Positions 40,570 through 48,466 are shown, counted from the stretch's first letter. The stretch is 64,000 nucleotides of DNA from Subtercola sp. (GCA_025463765.1 JAODBC010000013.1:143810-207809); one strand, 5' to 3'. Program-made: numbers and translations. Notes: generated by a model not told the origin, from the sequence alone.

Positions 40570-42237
40570 ATGACCACAACATCTCCTGACCTCGCCGGCA
40601 ACCCTGCCGCTGACGGCACCGATGGCTCTGATGATGGTCGCGATGCTGGTCGTGATGATGTTCGGGTGGCATTGGGTGTGTTGTTGGCGGAGGCGGTTGC
40701 TGCGTGCCAGGAAGGTGGGGTGTTCCGGGCTGCCGCGCCCTGCGGGCTTGCCGACGGTGATCTGCTCGCCGGCCTGGTAGCGGTGGAACGGCTAGGCATG
40801 TTGGTGGATGCGTTGCGTACGCAGGTGGCTGGGGAGGTCGCTGATCGCAGCAGACCCGAGCTGAGTGAGGAGTCCTTGGCGAGGCGGCAGGGGTTCGCTA
40901 ACGCGGTCGAACTGATCGTCGCCACGACGTCGGTGGCACGGACTACAGCCCGGGCCCGAATCAAGCTGGGTTCGCAGGTGCTGCCCACGGTCGTGGTGGG
41001 GATGCCGATCCTGTCGAAGTTCCCGGAGGTCGAGGACGCGTTACGGTCGGGTCTGATCGGAGTCGATACCGCGGATGCGATCGTGCGGCCGTTGTCGCAA
41101 GCGGCCCCGAGCTGCGGTACCGAAGAGATCCGGGCGGTGGAACGGCAACTCGTGGCGTGGGCGGTTGACGGGGTCGGTGGGGTGGGGTTCGGTGCCGATG
41201 ACATTCGTGGCCTCGCCGTTCGGGCCAGAGAGTCGCTTGACGCGGATGGTGCGGAACCGCGGTATCAGGATCACGAAGCGAAGCGCGGTTTGACGTTCTC
41301 CCCGACCCGGTCGGGCTGCATCCGCGTCGCCGGCGTGTTGACGCCGGAGCAGGGTGGGGTGTGGATGGCAGTCGATCACGGGATCTCCAGCCCGAGAGTC
41401 TCCGGGCACCTCCCCTTCGACCCTGGCGCACCCGGCACACCCGTCACGCCCGTCACGGCTGGCACCACGCCTGGTGCTGCTGGCGCGACCTGTGCTTCAG
41501 ACGCGGTCGACGCGTCACACCGCGATGTCTTCGGCGCCACGCAGACCGAGGCCGAGACGGAAGCGGTGGATACGCGTACTGTGTCGCAGCGTCGGGTGGA
41601 TGTGTTCACCGAGGTCATCCGGCTCGCCGCAGGGCTGCCGGGGATGCCACTGATCAACGGTGCCAGACCGGTATTGAACATCCATGCCACCCTCGAAGAC
41701 GTTGTCTCTGGGCGTGCGGTGGGGTGGATCGATGGCATCGAAGAACCCGTGCCGCCGAGTGTGGTCGAGCAGACCATCTGCCACGCCGACATCATCACCA
41801 CACTGTTCGGTGACCACGGCGAGGTGTTGCAACTCGGGAAGACGAAGCGGCTGTTCAGCGCGGCGCAGAACCGGGCGTTGGCGAACCGTGACGGCGGGTG
41901 CGTATGGAAGGGCTGTAACCGGCCACCACAGTTCTGCGAGAGCCACCACGTCGCGGAATGGAAAGACGACACCCACCGGCCCGGTGTCACAGATGTGGGT
42001 AATGGTGCGTTGTTGTGCAAGTTCCACCACAACCATTTACACACCGCGGACTGGCGGCTCGTCATGGTGCAGGGGGTGCCGCACCTGATCCCACCAGCAT
42101 GGGTCGATCATCAGCAACGACCCCAACGATGCCGACAAACATCAGACCGACTCAACACAACCCGGCCACCAGACGTGTTCAACCCACGAAGACGCGAAGG
42201 CACACCCGTGCGCCCCAGATTCACCGACGCCGACTGA
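40570..42237 (+). CDS. DUF222 domain HNH endonuclease (13E12 repeat family)
   Basis: A 555-residue protein. The N-terminal DUF222 helical domain (about 30-330) includes VAVERLGMLVDALRTQVAGE and ARIKLGSQVLPTVVVG. A Gly/Ala/Pro/Thr linker (about 285-320) separates it from a short domain. The HNH nuclease is at the end (about 430-490): CVWKGCNRPPQFCESHHVAE, then HRPGVTDVGNGALLCKFHHN, with the Cys pairs for zinc and the catalytic His residues. The family is multi-copy in actinobacteria and resembles mobile group elements, but its role is unresolved. It overlaps the convergent TetR gene by 17 bp. Confidence 0.93.
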   Translation: MTTTSPDLAGNPAADGTDGSDDGRDAGRDDVRVALGVLLAEAVAACQEGGVFRAAAPCGLADGDLLAGLVAVERLGMLVDALRTQVAGEVADRSRPELSEESLARRQGFANAVELIVATTSVARTTARARIKLGSQVLPTVVVGMPILSKFPEVEDALRSGLIGVDTADAIVRPLSQAAPSCGTEEIRAVERQLVAWAVDGVGGVGFGADDIRGLAVRARESLDADGAEPRYQDHEAKRGLTFSPTRSGCIRVAGVLTPEQGGVWMAVDHGISSPRVSGHLPFDPGAPGTPVTPVTAGTTPGAAGATCASDAVDASHRDVFGATQTEAETEAVDTRTVSQRRVDVFTEVIRLAAGLPGMPLINGARPVLNIHATLEDVVSGRAVGWIDGIEEPVPPSVVEQTICHADIITTLFGDHGEVLQLGKTKRLFSAAQNRALANRDGGCVWKGCNRPPQFCESHHVAEWKDDTHRPGVTDVGNGALLCKFHHNHLHTADWRLVMVQGVPHLIPPAWVDHQQRPQRCRQTSDRLNTTRPPDVFNPRRREGTPVRPRFTDAD

Positions 42238-43003
42238 CGGTGCCGCCGGCTGAACTAGCGACGCCGACTGACTTCGCGACGCCAACTGACTTCCCGACGC
42301 CAACTGACTGACCGACGCCGACTGACTCACCGACGCCGACTGACTTATCGACGCCGACTGACTTTTCGGAGGCCAGGGTGAGGGATCGCAGCGCCTCGAA
42401 CAGATCGCGCTCGATCTCGGCGAGCGTCGCAACGGAGCCCTCGGCGATCCACTGATCGAACGACAGCCTGAAAACGGTCACGCCCGATTCTGCGGCCAGC
42501 GTCGCTGTCGGTTCGGTCACCCCGCGCGCACGCAGGGCCGACGCGAGGGTTCCGGCCAGAGACGCCATCTTGAGCAACTCGCGCTCCTGCAGTTCCGGAT
42601 GCTCGGCGATGACCTTCTGGCGAAGGCGCGAGTGCGGCCGCCGTTCTTCGGAGAACATGCCCGACGGGCTGCAGACCGCTGCGACGGCGTCGGCGACGAT
42701 ATCGAGGGCGCGAGCATCCATGGGCGCAGAATCGACGGCTGCAGAATCGACGGGCGCAGAATCCACGGCCGCAGAATCTACGGCCGCAGAATCGACGGCT
42801 GCCGTGAACCCACCCTGAAAGATGTCTTGACCGCCGAACAGAACCTCGCGTTTGTCGACGAAGTACCGGTAGAACGTGCGCTCGGTCAGCCCGGCGCCTG
42901 CGGCGATGTCGGCGACGGTCGTCTCGTCGAATCCGTTTGCCAAGAAGAGCTCGAGCGCGGCCTTCTGCAGTCGCTCACGGGCCTCGGGTTGCCATCGCAC
43001 CAT
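42221..43003 (-). CDS. TetR/AcrR family regulator with repeat-expanded termini
   Basis: A 260-residue regulator. The DNA-binding domain is intact: RERLQKAALELFLANGFDET, then TVADIAAGAGLTERTFYRYF (about 29-48). Right after it, a 15-bp tandem repeat inserts AAVDSA/APVDSA units (42722-42796), and the C-terminus carries six SVGV(G/D/A)K-type units from an 18-bp repeat (42259-42366). Without these the protein would have the usual length of about 190-200. The leaderless -10 TAGCAT lies 6 nt before the ATG. It diverges from an SDR gene with two identical operator-like sites between them. Confidence 0.88.
   Translation of the reverse strand: MVRWQPEARERLQKAALELFLANGFDETTVADIAAGAGLTERTFYRYFVDKREVLFGGQDIFQGGFTAAVDSAAVDSAAVDSAPVDSAAVDSAPMDARALDIVADAVAAVCSPSGMFSEERRPHSRLRQKVIAEHPELQERELLKMASLAGTLASALRARGVTEPTATLAAESGVTVFRLSFDQWIAEGSVATLAEIERDLFEALRSLTLASEKSVGVDKSVGVGESVGVGQSVGVGKSVGVAKSVGVASSAGGTVSRRR
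42259..42366. repeat. 18-bp tandem repeat, six copies, at the TetR C-terminus
   Basis: Units CGACGCCGACTGACTTNN with small variants run from 42259 to 42366. It begins 22 bp after the HNH stop codon, at the junction of the two convergent genes. Confidence 0.9.
42722..42796. repeat. 15-bp tandem repeat, five copies, inside TetR
   Basis: Units GGSYGCAGAATCNAC repeat five times in frame and encode Ala-Val-Asp-Ser repeats between the DNA-binding and ligand domains. Confidence 0.9.
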
Positions 43004-43009
43004 ACGTCT

Positions 43010-43015
43010 ATGCTA
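43010..43015 (-). promoter_or_regulatory. -10 box (TAGCAT) of leaderless tetR promoter
   Basis: On the minus strand TAGCAT is followed by AGACGT and the ATG at 43003. Confidence 0.5.
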
Positions 43016-43031
43016 TAGGTTGAGACGAAGT

Positions 43032-43049
43032 GATGACAGGCTCTGACAT
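43032..43049. promoter_or_regulatory. TetR operator-like site 1
   Basis: GATGACAGGCTCTGACAT, an imperfect inverted repeat (ATGACAG, 3 nt, CTGACAT), upstream of the tetR promoter. Confidence 0.6.
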
Positions 43050-43073
43050 AAGGGCTACAGTGAGAAGCGAGTC

Positions 43074-43091
43074 GATGACAGGCTCTGACAT
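43074..43091. promoter_or_regulatory. TetR operator-like site 2
   Basis: Identical 18-bp copy of site 1, centre-to-centre 42 bp (about four helical turns), upstream of the SDR gene. Confidence 0.6.
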
Positions 43092-43136
43092 CACCATAGG
43101 CCGCCGTCAACGCGGGCTCAGAAGAAAGAAGCACTC

Positions 43137-44033
43137 ATGCGTGTATTCATCACCGGTGCATCCGGCTGGATCGGGTCGGCCGTGACCGACGAACTCCTCG
43201 CCAACGGGTACGAGGTGCTCGGTCTCGCTCGTTCCGACGAGTCGGCGGCCCGACTCGAGGCCAAAGGCGCTCAGGTGCTGCGTGGTGACCTCGACGATCT
43301 GAGCGCGCTGCGTTCGGGTGCGAGCGACACCGACGCGACCATCCACTTGGCGAACAAGCACGACTGGGCTCACCCCGATGTCTCGAACAAGGCCGAGCGT
43401 GAGGCAGTCGAGACGATCGGTGAAGCTCTGGCGGGTTCGAACCGAAAGTTCTTGCTGGCCTCGGGTGTGGCCGGAGCGGTGCCCGGGCGGTCTTTGACCG
43501 AGAACGACGCGTCGCCGTTCCACGGGCTCGAGTCGCCACGCGGTGGCAGCGAGAACCGTGCTCTCGAGTTCGTCGAGCAGGGCGTCGGTGCGGTGAGCGT
43601 GCGCTTCGCGCCGACCGTGCACGGGGCGGGTGACAAGGGCTTCGTGAAGTTCATCGTCGACGCCGCGAAGACGTCGGGCGTGTCGGGCTACATCGGCGAC
43701 GGCACCAATCACTGGCCAGCGGTGCACCGCACGGATGCCGCGCGCGTCGTGCGCCTCGGGCTCGAGAAGGCGGCTCCCGGCACCCTGCTGCACGCCATCG
43801 GCGAAGAGGCGATTGCGACCCGAACCATCGCCGAGGCCATCGGTCGCGGGCTCGGTCTGCCCGTCTCGTCGATCGCACCCGAAGACGCGCAGGCGCAGTT
43901 CGGCATGATCGGGGCCTTCTTCGGCATGGATATTCCGGCGTCGTCGGCGCTCACCCGTGAGCTGCTGGGTTGGCAGCCGACGGGGCCCACCCTCATCGAA
44001 GATCTCGACAGCGGCGTGTATTTCGCGAGCTGA
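43137..44033 (+). CDS. NAD-dependent epimerase/dehydratase (atypical SDR)
   Basis: A 298-residue Rossmann protein: nucleotide motif VFITGASGWIGSAVTDEL (3-20), an Arg after strand beta-2 (ARSDESAARLEAKG) that favours NADPH, and HLANKHDW near residue 70. The second half contains FAPTVHGAGDKGFVKFIVD and the TDAARVVRLGLEKA helix. It resembles the SDR_a5/extended SDR reductases often controlled by divergent TetR genes. GAAGAAAGAAG lies upstream of the ATG. The substrate is unknown; the adjacent TetR regulator and its operators suggest inducible detoxification of a small molecule. Confidence 0.87.
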   Translation: MRVFITGASGWIGSAVTDELLANGYEVLGLARSDESAARLEAKGAQVLRGDLDDLSALRSGASDTDATIHLANKHDWAHPDVSNKAEREAVETIGEALAGSNRKFLLASGVAGAVPGRSLTENDASPFHGLESPRGGSENRALEFVEQGVGAVSVRFAPTVHGAGDKGFVKFIVDAAKTSGVSGYIGDGTNHWPAVHRTDAARVVRLGLEKAAPGTLLHAIGEEAIATRTIAEAIGRGLGLPVSSIAPEDAQAQFGMIGAFFGMDIPASSALTRELLGWQPTGPTLIEDLDSGVYFAS

Positions 44034-44128
44034 CCTTCGCGAGCAGACGCTGCCGCCGCGAGCTGACGCGCACTGCGCGAGCGGATGCGCGCTTCACGAG
44101 CCGACGCGCACTTCGCGAGCCGACGCGG
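44030..44128. repeat. degenerate tandem repeat (about 20 bp, five to six copies)
   Basis: Units of TTCGCGAGCNGACGC-type follow each other from the last codons of the SDR gene to just before the next start. The SDR stop TGA lies inside the first unit. Confidence 0.7.
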
Positions 44129-44139
44129 TACGGTCGAGC

Positions 44140-44673
44140 ATGGCTCTGAAGCTGGTGATGCTCGCAGACACACACCTGCCCAAACGGGCGAAGGCCTTGC
44201 CTGGGCTGGTGTGGCGTGCGGTCGACGAGGCCGACGTGGTGTTCCACGCCGGCGATTGGGTCGACGTCGCCACCCTCGACGCGCTCGAATCGCGTGCCGC
44301 CCGGCTCGTCGGGGTCTTCGGTAACAACGACGGCCCGAAACTGCGAGAGCGCCTGCCCGAGGTGGCTCGAGTCACGCTCGACGGGCTGCGTTTCGCGATG
44401 GTGCACGAAACCGGGCCGGCGGCCGGTCGAGAGCAGCGTGCTGACCGTGACTTCGCCGACGCCGACGTGCTGGTGTTCGGGCACAGCCACATTCCCTGGA
44501 ACACCCGCACGCCGGCCGGCATGCTACTGCTCAACCCTGGGTCTCCGACGGACCGCCGTCGGCAGCCGGTGGCCACGTTTCTGACGGCCGAGATCATCGA
44601 CTCCCAGCTGCGGAATGTCGTTCTCGTTCCCGTTTCAGCCGGCTCGGAGCCGCCTTCCTCTGCCGCCGGATAG
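44140..44673 (+). CDS. YfcE-type metallophosphoesterase
   Basis: A 177-residue phosphoesterase of the MJ0936/YfcE family. Metal ligands are visible: VMLADTHLP (Asp and His, about 6-14), VVFHAGDWVD (Asp, about 35-44), VGVFGNNDGPK (Asn, about 60-70) and LVFGHSHIPW (His pair, about 112-121). The usual His at MVHETG (about 90-95) is conserved. It would hydrolyse a phosphodiester; the natural substrate is unknown. TACGGT is 5 nt upstream of the ATG, so it may be leaderless. It starts after the degenerate repeat. Confidence 0.86.
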   Translation: MALKLVMLADTHLPKRAKALPGLVWRAVDEADVVFHAGDWVDVATLDALESRAARLVGVFGNNDGPKLRERLPEVARVTLDGLRFAMVHETGPAAGREQRADRDFADADVLVFGHSHIPWNTRTPAGMLLLNPGSPTDRRRQPVATFLTAEIIDSQLRNVVLVPVSAGSEPPSSAAG

Positions 44674-44676
44674 GGT
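44671..44676 (+). promoter_or_regulatory. -10 box (TAGGGT) of leaderless promoter
   Basis: TAGGGT, 6 nt, ATG at 44683. It overlaps the stop codon of the metallophosphoesterase gene. Confidence 0.5.
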
Positions 44677-44682
44677 GTGTGC

Positions 44683-45114
44683 ATGTTCATCCGTAAGAAC
44701 CGCAAAGAGACGGCCGAGAGCAGCCCGCGCGAGGAGTCGGTCGGTGTCGGCGCCCTTGTCACGGTGACGGGTGGTGCATCCGGTGCATCTGGAGCATCGG
44801 GCGATTCTGGCTGGGTGGGCGAGCCGACAGGCGTCGTCATCGGGCCCGGCGACAACGAGATGGCGGGGTACCCGGGTCTGGCGCCCGGAGGCCCGATCAG
44901 CTGGCTCATCGCCTTCGCCGAACCGGCGTTCAAAGTGGGTAATGCCGTGCCGTTCGACGAGGCGACCGTGGCGGCCCGGTTCGTCACGCTGCTGCCGGGC
45001 ACGGTGGCGGGCGACGACGATGGTGCTGACGGCACAGGCGGCACAGGCGGCACAGACGGCACAGGCGGCACGGACAGCGCAGAGGGCACGGGCGCAGACT
45101 CAGACGCCCCTTAA
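44683..45114 (+). CDS. hypothetical protein with repeat-rich ends
   Basis: A 143-residue protein. The N-terminus is basic (FIRKNRKETAESSPREES), followed by a Gly-Ala-Ser repeat from a 9-bp unit (44773-44808). A compact middle (about 48-107) reads PTGVVIGPGDNEMAGYPGLA and GGPISWLIAFAEPAFKVGNA. The C-terminus is a Gly-Thr-Asp low-complexity tail from another 9-bp repeat (45031-45075). Similar short proteins occur in Microbacteriaceae without known function. No membrane segment. Confidence 0.6.
   Translation: MFIRKNRKETAESSPREESVGVGALVTVTGGASGASGASGDSGWVGEPTGVVIGPGDNEMAGYPGLAPGGPISWLIAFAEPAFKVGNAVPFDEATVAARFVTLLPGTVAGDDDGADGTGGTGGTDGTGGTDSAEGTGADSDAP
44773..44808. repeat. 9-bp tandem repeat, four copies
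   Basis: GGTGCATCC and variants encode Gly-Ala-Ser repeats in the N-terminal part of the hypothetical protein. Confidence 0.8.
45031..45075. repeat. 9-bp tandem repeat, five copies
   Basis: GGCACAGGC and variants encode the Gly-Thr-Gly/Asp tail of the hypothetical protein. Confidence 0.85.
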
Positions 45115-45116
45115 CG

Positions 45117-46184
45117 TCAGCCGAATACGTTGGTCGAAAGGTAGTACAGCCGAAGGGCGAGTTGCAGACGCGTCTGGCCACTCATGGTGCGCATATCGAA
45201 GCCCAGCGCCGGCGACAGCTCGGCGACCCTGGCCTGCACCGTCGAATGGTGCAGCCCGAGTTCACGCGCCGCCGCCCGTGCGCTGCCGGTCGCGACGATC
45301 GCTTCGACGAGGTCGCGCGCCGCTCCCGGCGACCCGATCAGCCGTTTCAGGGCCAGTACGTCAGGGTGGTCGTAGCCGCGTTCGTCGGCGGCCTCCGCCA
45401 GCATCAACACGGCACCGAGATCGTCTGCATGCACGACCGGCTCCCGATCGCTCGTCATGCGCAGGGCCAGTAAGGCCGAACTCCACGATCGGTCGAGTTC
45501 ACCCGGCGGCACTGCGAACCCGACCCCCACCCGCTCTGCGAAAGTCTCGGCGACCCTCGCGTTCGTCGTGCCTGGCCGGGCCGGCCGGATGACCGCCCGC
45601 ACAGCCCCGACCCGGGTCACCATCACGGTCTGATGGCCACCCGGCGCCGAAGACAGCGCCGAAGACAGTGCCGAAGACAGTGCCGGTATAGCGCTCACAC
45701 AGTAGTCCGCAGTCATGTCGAGCTTGAGCTGGGTGGCTGCCGCCAGCCGATCCGCGCGCGGGGCTTGAGAATCCACCACGGTCTCGACCGCCTTGCGCGC
45801 GGCCACGACGGGCGCCGAGCGCTCGAACGTGATGCTCAACGCAATGGCGAGGCGTTCGAGAATCATCTCGTCGTTCGCATGCGTCGGCCCCACCCGCTCC
45901 AGCCATGCGTAGCCGGCGTCACCGAGTGGATGCTGCGGCCACAGTGCGGGCGATGCCGCGGTGTCGACGGGTGAACGGATGCCCGCGGCATCCACTCGCC
46001 GCTGAGTACCCGCAACACTGAAGCCCGCCGCGCACCCGCTCAGCACCGCAGCCCCGCGCAACAGCACCTCGGTGTTCGCGTGGCCGTCGACGAGCGCATC
46101 GAAGTACGCGATGATTTTCAGGCTCTCGCTCGCCTCTGGATCGAGCGCGGTCAGGCGCCCCACGAGCTGATGCATCTTCGCCAC
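45117..46184 (-). CDS. PucR/CdaR-type helix-turn-helix regulator
   Basis: A 355-residue regulator. The C-terminal PucR helix-turn-helix is clear (about 310-345): ARAAARELGLHHSTVQARVA, with a final LRLYYLS helix. The N-terminal half (about 1-180) is helical and may sense a ligand; the middle (GGHQTVMVTRVGAVRAVIRP) resembles a GGDEF-like PucR domain. A 12-bp tandem repeat (45646-45681) gives SALSSALSSA near residue 170. Start GTG at 46184. Targets unknown; the esterase gene upstream on the same strand is a neighbour. Confidence 0.82.
   Translation of the reverse strand: MAKMHQLVGRLTALDPEASESLKIIAYFDALVDGHANTEVLLRGAAVLSGCAAGFSVAGTQRRVDAAGIRSPVDTAASPALWPQHPLGDAGYAWLERVGPTHANDEMILERLAIALSITFERSAPVVAARKAVETVVDSQAPRADRLAAATQLKLDMTADYCVSAIPALSSALSSALSSAPGGHQTVMVTRVGAVRAVIRPARPGTTNARVAETFAERVGVGFAVPPGELDRSWSSALLALRMTSDREPVVHADDLGAVLMLAEAADERGYDHPDVLALKRLIGSPGAARDLVEAIVATGSARAAARELGLHHSTVQARVAELSPALGFDMRTMSGQTRLQLALRLYYLSTNVFG
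45646..45681. repeat. 12-bp tandem repeat, three copies, in the PucR gene
   Basis: GCCGAAGACAGT/C three times in frame (Ser-Ala-Leu-Ser repeat on the minus strand). Confidence 0.85.
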
Positions 46185-46210
46185 TCATCTCACGAACTGT
46201 TGCGCCCACC

Positions 46211-47257
46211 CTACCTCTGTCGTCGCGGCGGCAGAAGGGGCGGGCGCCTCGCGTCAGGCGCCGAGCAGCCGCCGTACCCACGCCGTGCGGTCTGGCGCAT
46301 GGCCACCGAGAGCGCGGCCTGCGGGGCCATCATGTCGAAGCCGTGAAAGCCGCCCGGCCAGACATGCAGTTCGGCGATGCCGCCGTCGGCCCAGATCTGA
46401 GAAGCGTAGGCGACGTCTTCGTCGCGGAACACCTCAGACGACCCGCAGTCCAGGTAGGCCGGCGGGAGGTTCGACAGGTCGGTCGCCCGCGACGGCGCGG
46501 CGTAGATCGACACGGCGTCTGTCTTGCGCCGATCGCCCAGCAGGGCATCCCATCCCGTGTCGTTGCTGCCGCGATCCCACACGCCGATCTGGTCGATCTG
46601 GTGGCTGGAGACCGTCTGGTTGCGATCATCCAGCATGCCGTAGATGATCACTTGGCCTGCCAGCGCAGGGCCGCCCTTGTCACGTGCCAACAGCGTGACG
46701 CCCGCACAGAGCCCGCCGCCCGCACTCGCGCCGGCGATGATCAGCCGGCTGGCGTCGAAGCCGAGCTCGTCGGCGTGTTCGGCGGTGTACACCAGGCCGG
46801 CGTAACAGTCGTCGACGAGGGCGGGGTCTGGATGCTCGGGGGCGAGCCGGTACTCCACCGTCACCGCCACGGCGTCGAACTCCTCGACCCAGTCGAGAAT
46901 CGTGTCGATGCCGGTGAAGCGGTCGCCGATGATCATGCCGCCGCCGTGCGTGTGATAAATGCCTGGGCCACCTGCTACGTGGTCGGCCCGTTTGAAGATA
47001 CTGATGGTGAGGTCTGGCGCTCCGGCCGGGCCCGGAATGTCTCGATCTTCGCGAACGACATCCACGGTGCGCGCCGCGAGCACCTCGTCGATGGGTGGCG
47101 TGACATTCGCCGAGCGCATCGGGCCGATCATCTCCGCCGTGAGAGTCGGCGGCATCTGTGCGCCGAGAACCGCGAGCACGGCAGCGAGTTCGGGGTCGAA
47201 GGGCGGGGCCGGGCGGTACTCGGTCGTGGGCGTAAGCGGGGATTCTGCAATGGACAT
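46211..47257 (-). CDS. HSL-family esterase with a frameshifted C-terminus
   Basis: A 348-residue alpha/beta hydrolase of the hormone-sensitive lipase family. The ATG at 47257 has GGAGG 5 nt upstream. Oxyanion motif HTHGGGMIIGD (about 99-109), nucleophile elbow AGASAGGGLCAG (about 166-177), Asp in CGSSEVFRDEDVAY and His in GGFHGFDMM. After AALSVAMRQ the frame reads 28 odd basic residues, while one base later the usual end RTAWVRRLLGA followed by a stop (46254-46256) appears. So a one-base loss near 46297 probably replaced the last residues. Catalytic residues are intact. Confidence 0.85.
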   Translation of the reverse strand: MSIAESPLTPTTEYRPAPPFDPELAAVLAVLGAQMPPTLTAEMIGPMRSANVTPPIDEVLAARTVDVVREDRDIPGPAGAPDLTISIFKRADHVAGGPGIYHTHGGGMIIGDRFTGIDTILDWVEEFDAVAVTVEYRLAPEHPDPALVDDCYAGLVYTAEHADELGFDASRLIIAGASAGGGLCAGVTLLARDKGGPALAGQVIIYGMLDDRNQTVSSHQIDQIGVWDRGSNDTGWDALLGDRRKTDAVSIYAAPSRATDLSNLPPAYLDCGSSEVFRDEDVAYASQIWADGGIAELHVWPGGFHGFDMMAPQAALSVAMRQTARRGYGGCSAPDARRPPLLPPRRQR

Positions 47258-47416
47258 CAAGGCCTCCGTTGGTCTCGCGGCCACCTCACTGTGACCGTGT
47301 ACTTCAGCATGCGCGTCATGCCTAGGTGCTGTCGAGCCGCCAGGCGGGCAACCTTCGGGCCGATCGGTAGCCGGGTGGCGGTCGGGTGGCGGGCAGACGC
47401 TTTCGGCCGGGGCAGA

Positions 47417-47791
47417 ATGAGCACTATGGAGATTGCCTACTGGATCGTCGCCGGCGTGCTCGCTGTGTTCTACCTGTACTCGGGCGGCATGAAGATCGCG
47501 CGCAACCGCGCTCAGCTGCAGCCGATGATGAAGTGGGTCGAAACCGCGTCGATGCCGGCTGTCAAGGTGATCGGTATTCTCGAGGTGCTCGCCGCGATCG
47601 GACTCATTCTGCCCCCGCTCACCGGCATCGCGCCGTGGCTGGCGCTCGCGGCAGCCGTCGGGCTCGTTCTGGTGCAGATCGGGGCGATCATTCTGCACCT
47701 GGCACGCAAAGAAGCGCGACAGCTCGGTCTGAACGTCGCGCTTCTTGTGCTTGCCGGGGTCGCCGTGTGGCTGGCGACCGTCTGGCTCTAA
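47417..47791 (+). CDS. DoxX-like membrane protein
   Basis: A 124-residue protein with four predicted helices, near residues 5-25, 48-68, 74-92 and 101-121. It matches DoxX-like small membrane proteins (AYWIVAGVLAVFYLYSGGMK, MPAVKVIGILEVLAAIGLIL). ATG at 47417 or 47426 is possible. DoxX family members are linked to redox stress in mycobacteria; this one is a short stand-alone version. A perfect 14-bp triple repeat starts inside its last codons. Confidence 0.8.
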   Translation: MSTMEIAYWIVAGVLAVFYLYSGGMKIARNRAQLQPMMKWVETASMPAVKVIGILEVLAAIGLILPPLTGIAPWLALAAAVGLVLVQIGAIILHLARKEARQLGLNVALLVLAGVAVWLATVWL

Positions 47792-47818
47792 CCGTCTGGC
47801 TCTAACCGTCTGGCTCTA
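47777..47818. repeat. perfect 14-bp tandem repeat, three copies
   Basis: ACCGTCTGGCTCTA occurs three times without a mismatch (47777-47790, 47791-47804, 47805-47818). The doxX stop codon TAA spans the first and second copies. Since 14 is not a multiple of three, only the first copy is coding. Confidence 0.95.
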
Positions 47819-47832
47819 GCTGGTGGGGCGGC

Positions 47833-48315
47833 CTAGCTGGTGGGTCGGTCGAACCGGGCGCCTTCGGCCTTCGGGCCGGTGAGAACGAACACCAGCAGAA
47901 TGATGCCGCCGACGAGCGGGATCAGCGCAATGAAGATCCACCAGAACGAGTGGTTGGCGTCGTGCAGTCGACGGGAAAGCAGTGCGAGTCCCGGAATCAG
48001 AATCACGAGGGACCACACGGCGTAGATGATGTAGACGACGGTGCCGCCTGCTGTCATTCCGTTGCCGTTCATGCTGTTACCGCCGGTGGCCTGCAGAATG
48101 ATGCTGAAGATCACACCGATCACGGCCGACACCAGAAACCACCACCAGTACTCGGAACGGCTCGCGCGGCCCGAGAAGGTGGCGTACTTGGCGAAGAACC
48201 GCCTGACGGCGACGCCAAACGGCGCGTTGTAGTACGGCGCCCAGAGCGGCACCGGGCCGCTCGGAACGCTCGAGGCCTGCTGCGGCGGAAGCGGCGGCGG
48301 TGGTGGCATGGTCAC
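47833..48315 (-). CDS. DUF805 domain membrane protein
   Basis: The start is most likely the GTG at 48315, with TGGGGA 8 nt upstream, giving 160 residues; ATG at 48309 or 48345 is possible. A proline-rich N-terminus (MPPPPPLPPQQASSVPSGP) is followed by the DUF805 signature YATFSGRASRSEYWWWFLVS (about 46-65), three or four membrane helices and SRRLHDANHSFWWIFIALIP (about 113-132). DUF805 proteins are inner-membrane proteins of unknown function (YhaH/YhaI family). Confidence 0.85.
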   Translation of the reverse strand: MTMPPPPPLPPQQASSVPSGPVPLWAPYYNAPFGVAVRRFFAKYATFSGRASRSEYWWWFLVSAVIGVIFSIILQATGGNSMNGNGMTAGGTVVYIIYAVWSLVILIPGLALLSRRLHDANHSFWWIFIALIPLVGGIILLVFVLTGPKAEGARFDRPTS

Positions 48316-48466
48316 GATGTGATTCCCCAGTTTCTGTGTTCGCATGTTCGGCGTCGGCGATGGAATGTCGACGGCGAGCACAATACTGGCAGTTCGTAGC
48401 CTGTTAGGGGGTGAAGCGGCTCACTTCGCGTGTCGGCCGGGCCGGTGCGCTGCCGTTTGGCTGGGC

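Noticed and set aside
40405..42237. Group II intron or insertion sequence around the HNH gene
   Set aside because: No reverse transcriptase, transposase, flanking target duplication or intron RNA structure is visible; the palindrome upstream is not paired with a second copy.
47281..47416. Regulatory RNA between the esterase and DoxX genes
   Set aside because: Only 135 bp with no stable hairpin or conserved element that I can recognise.
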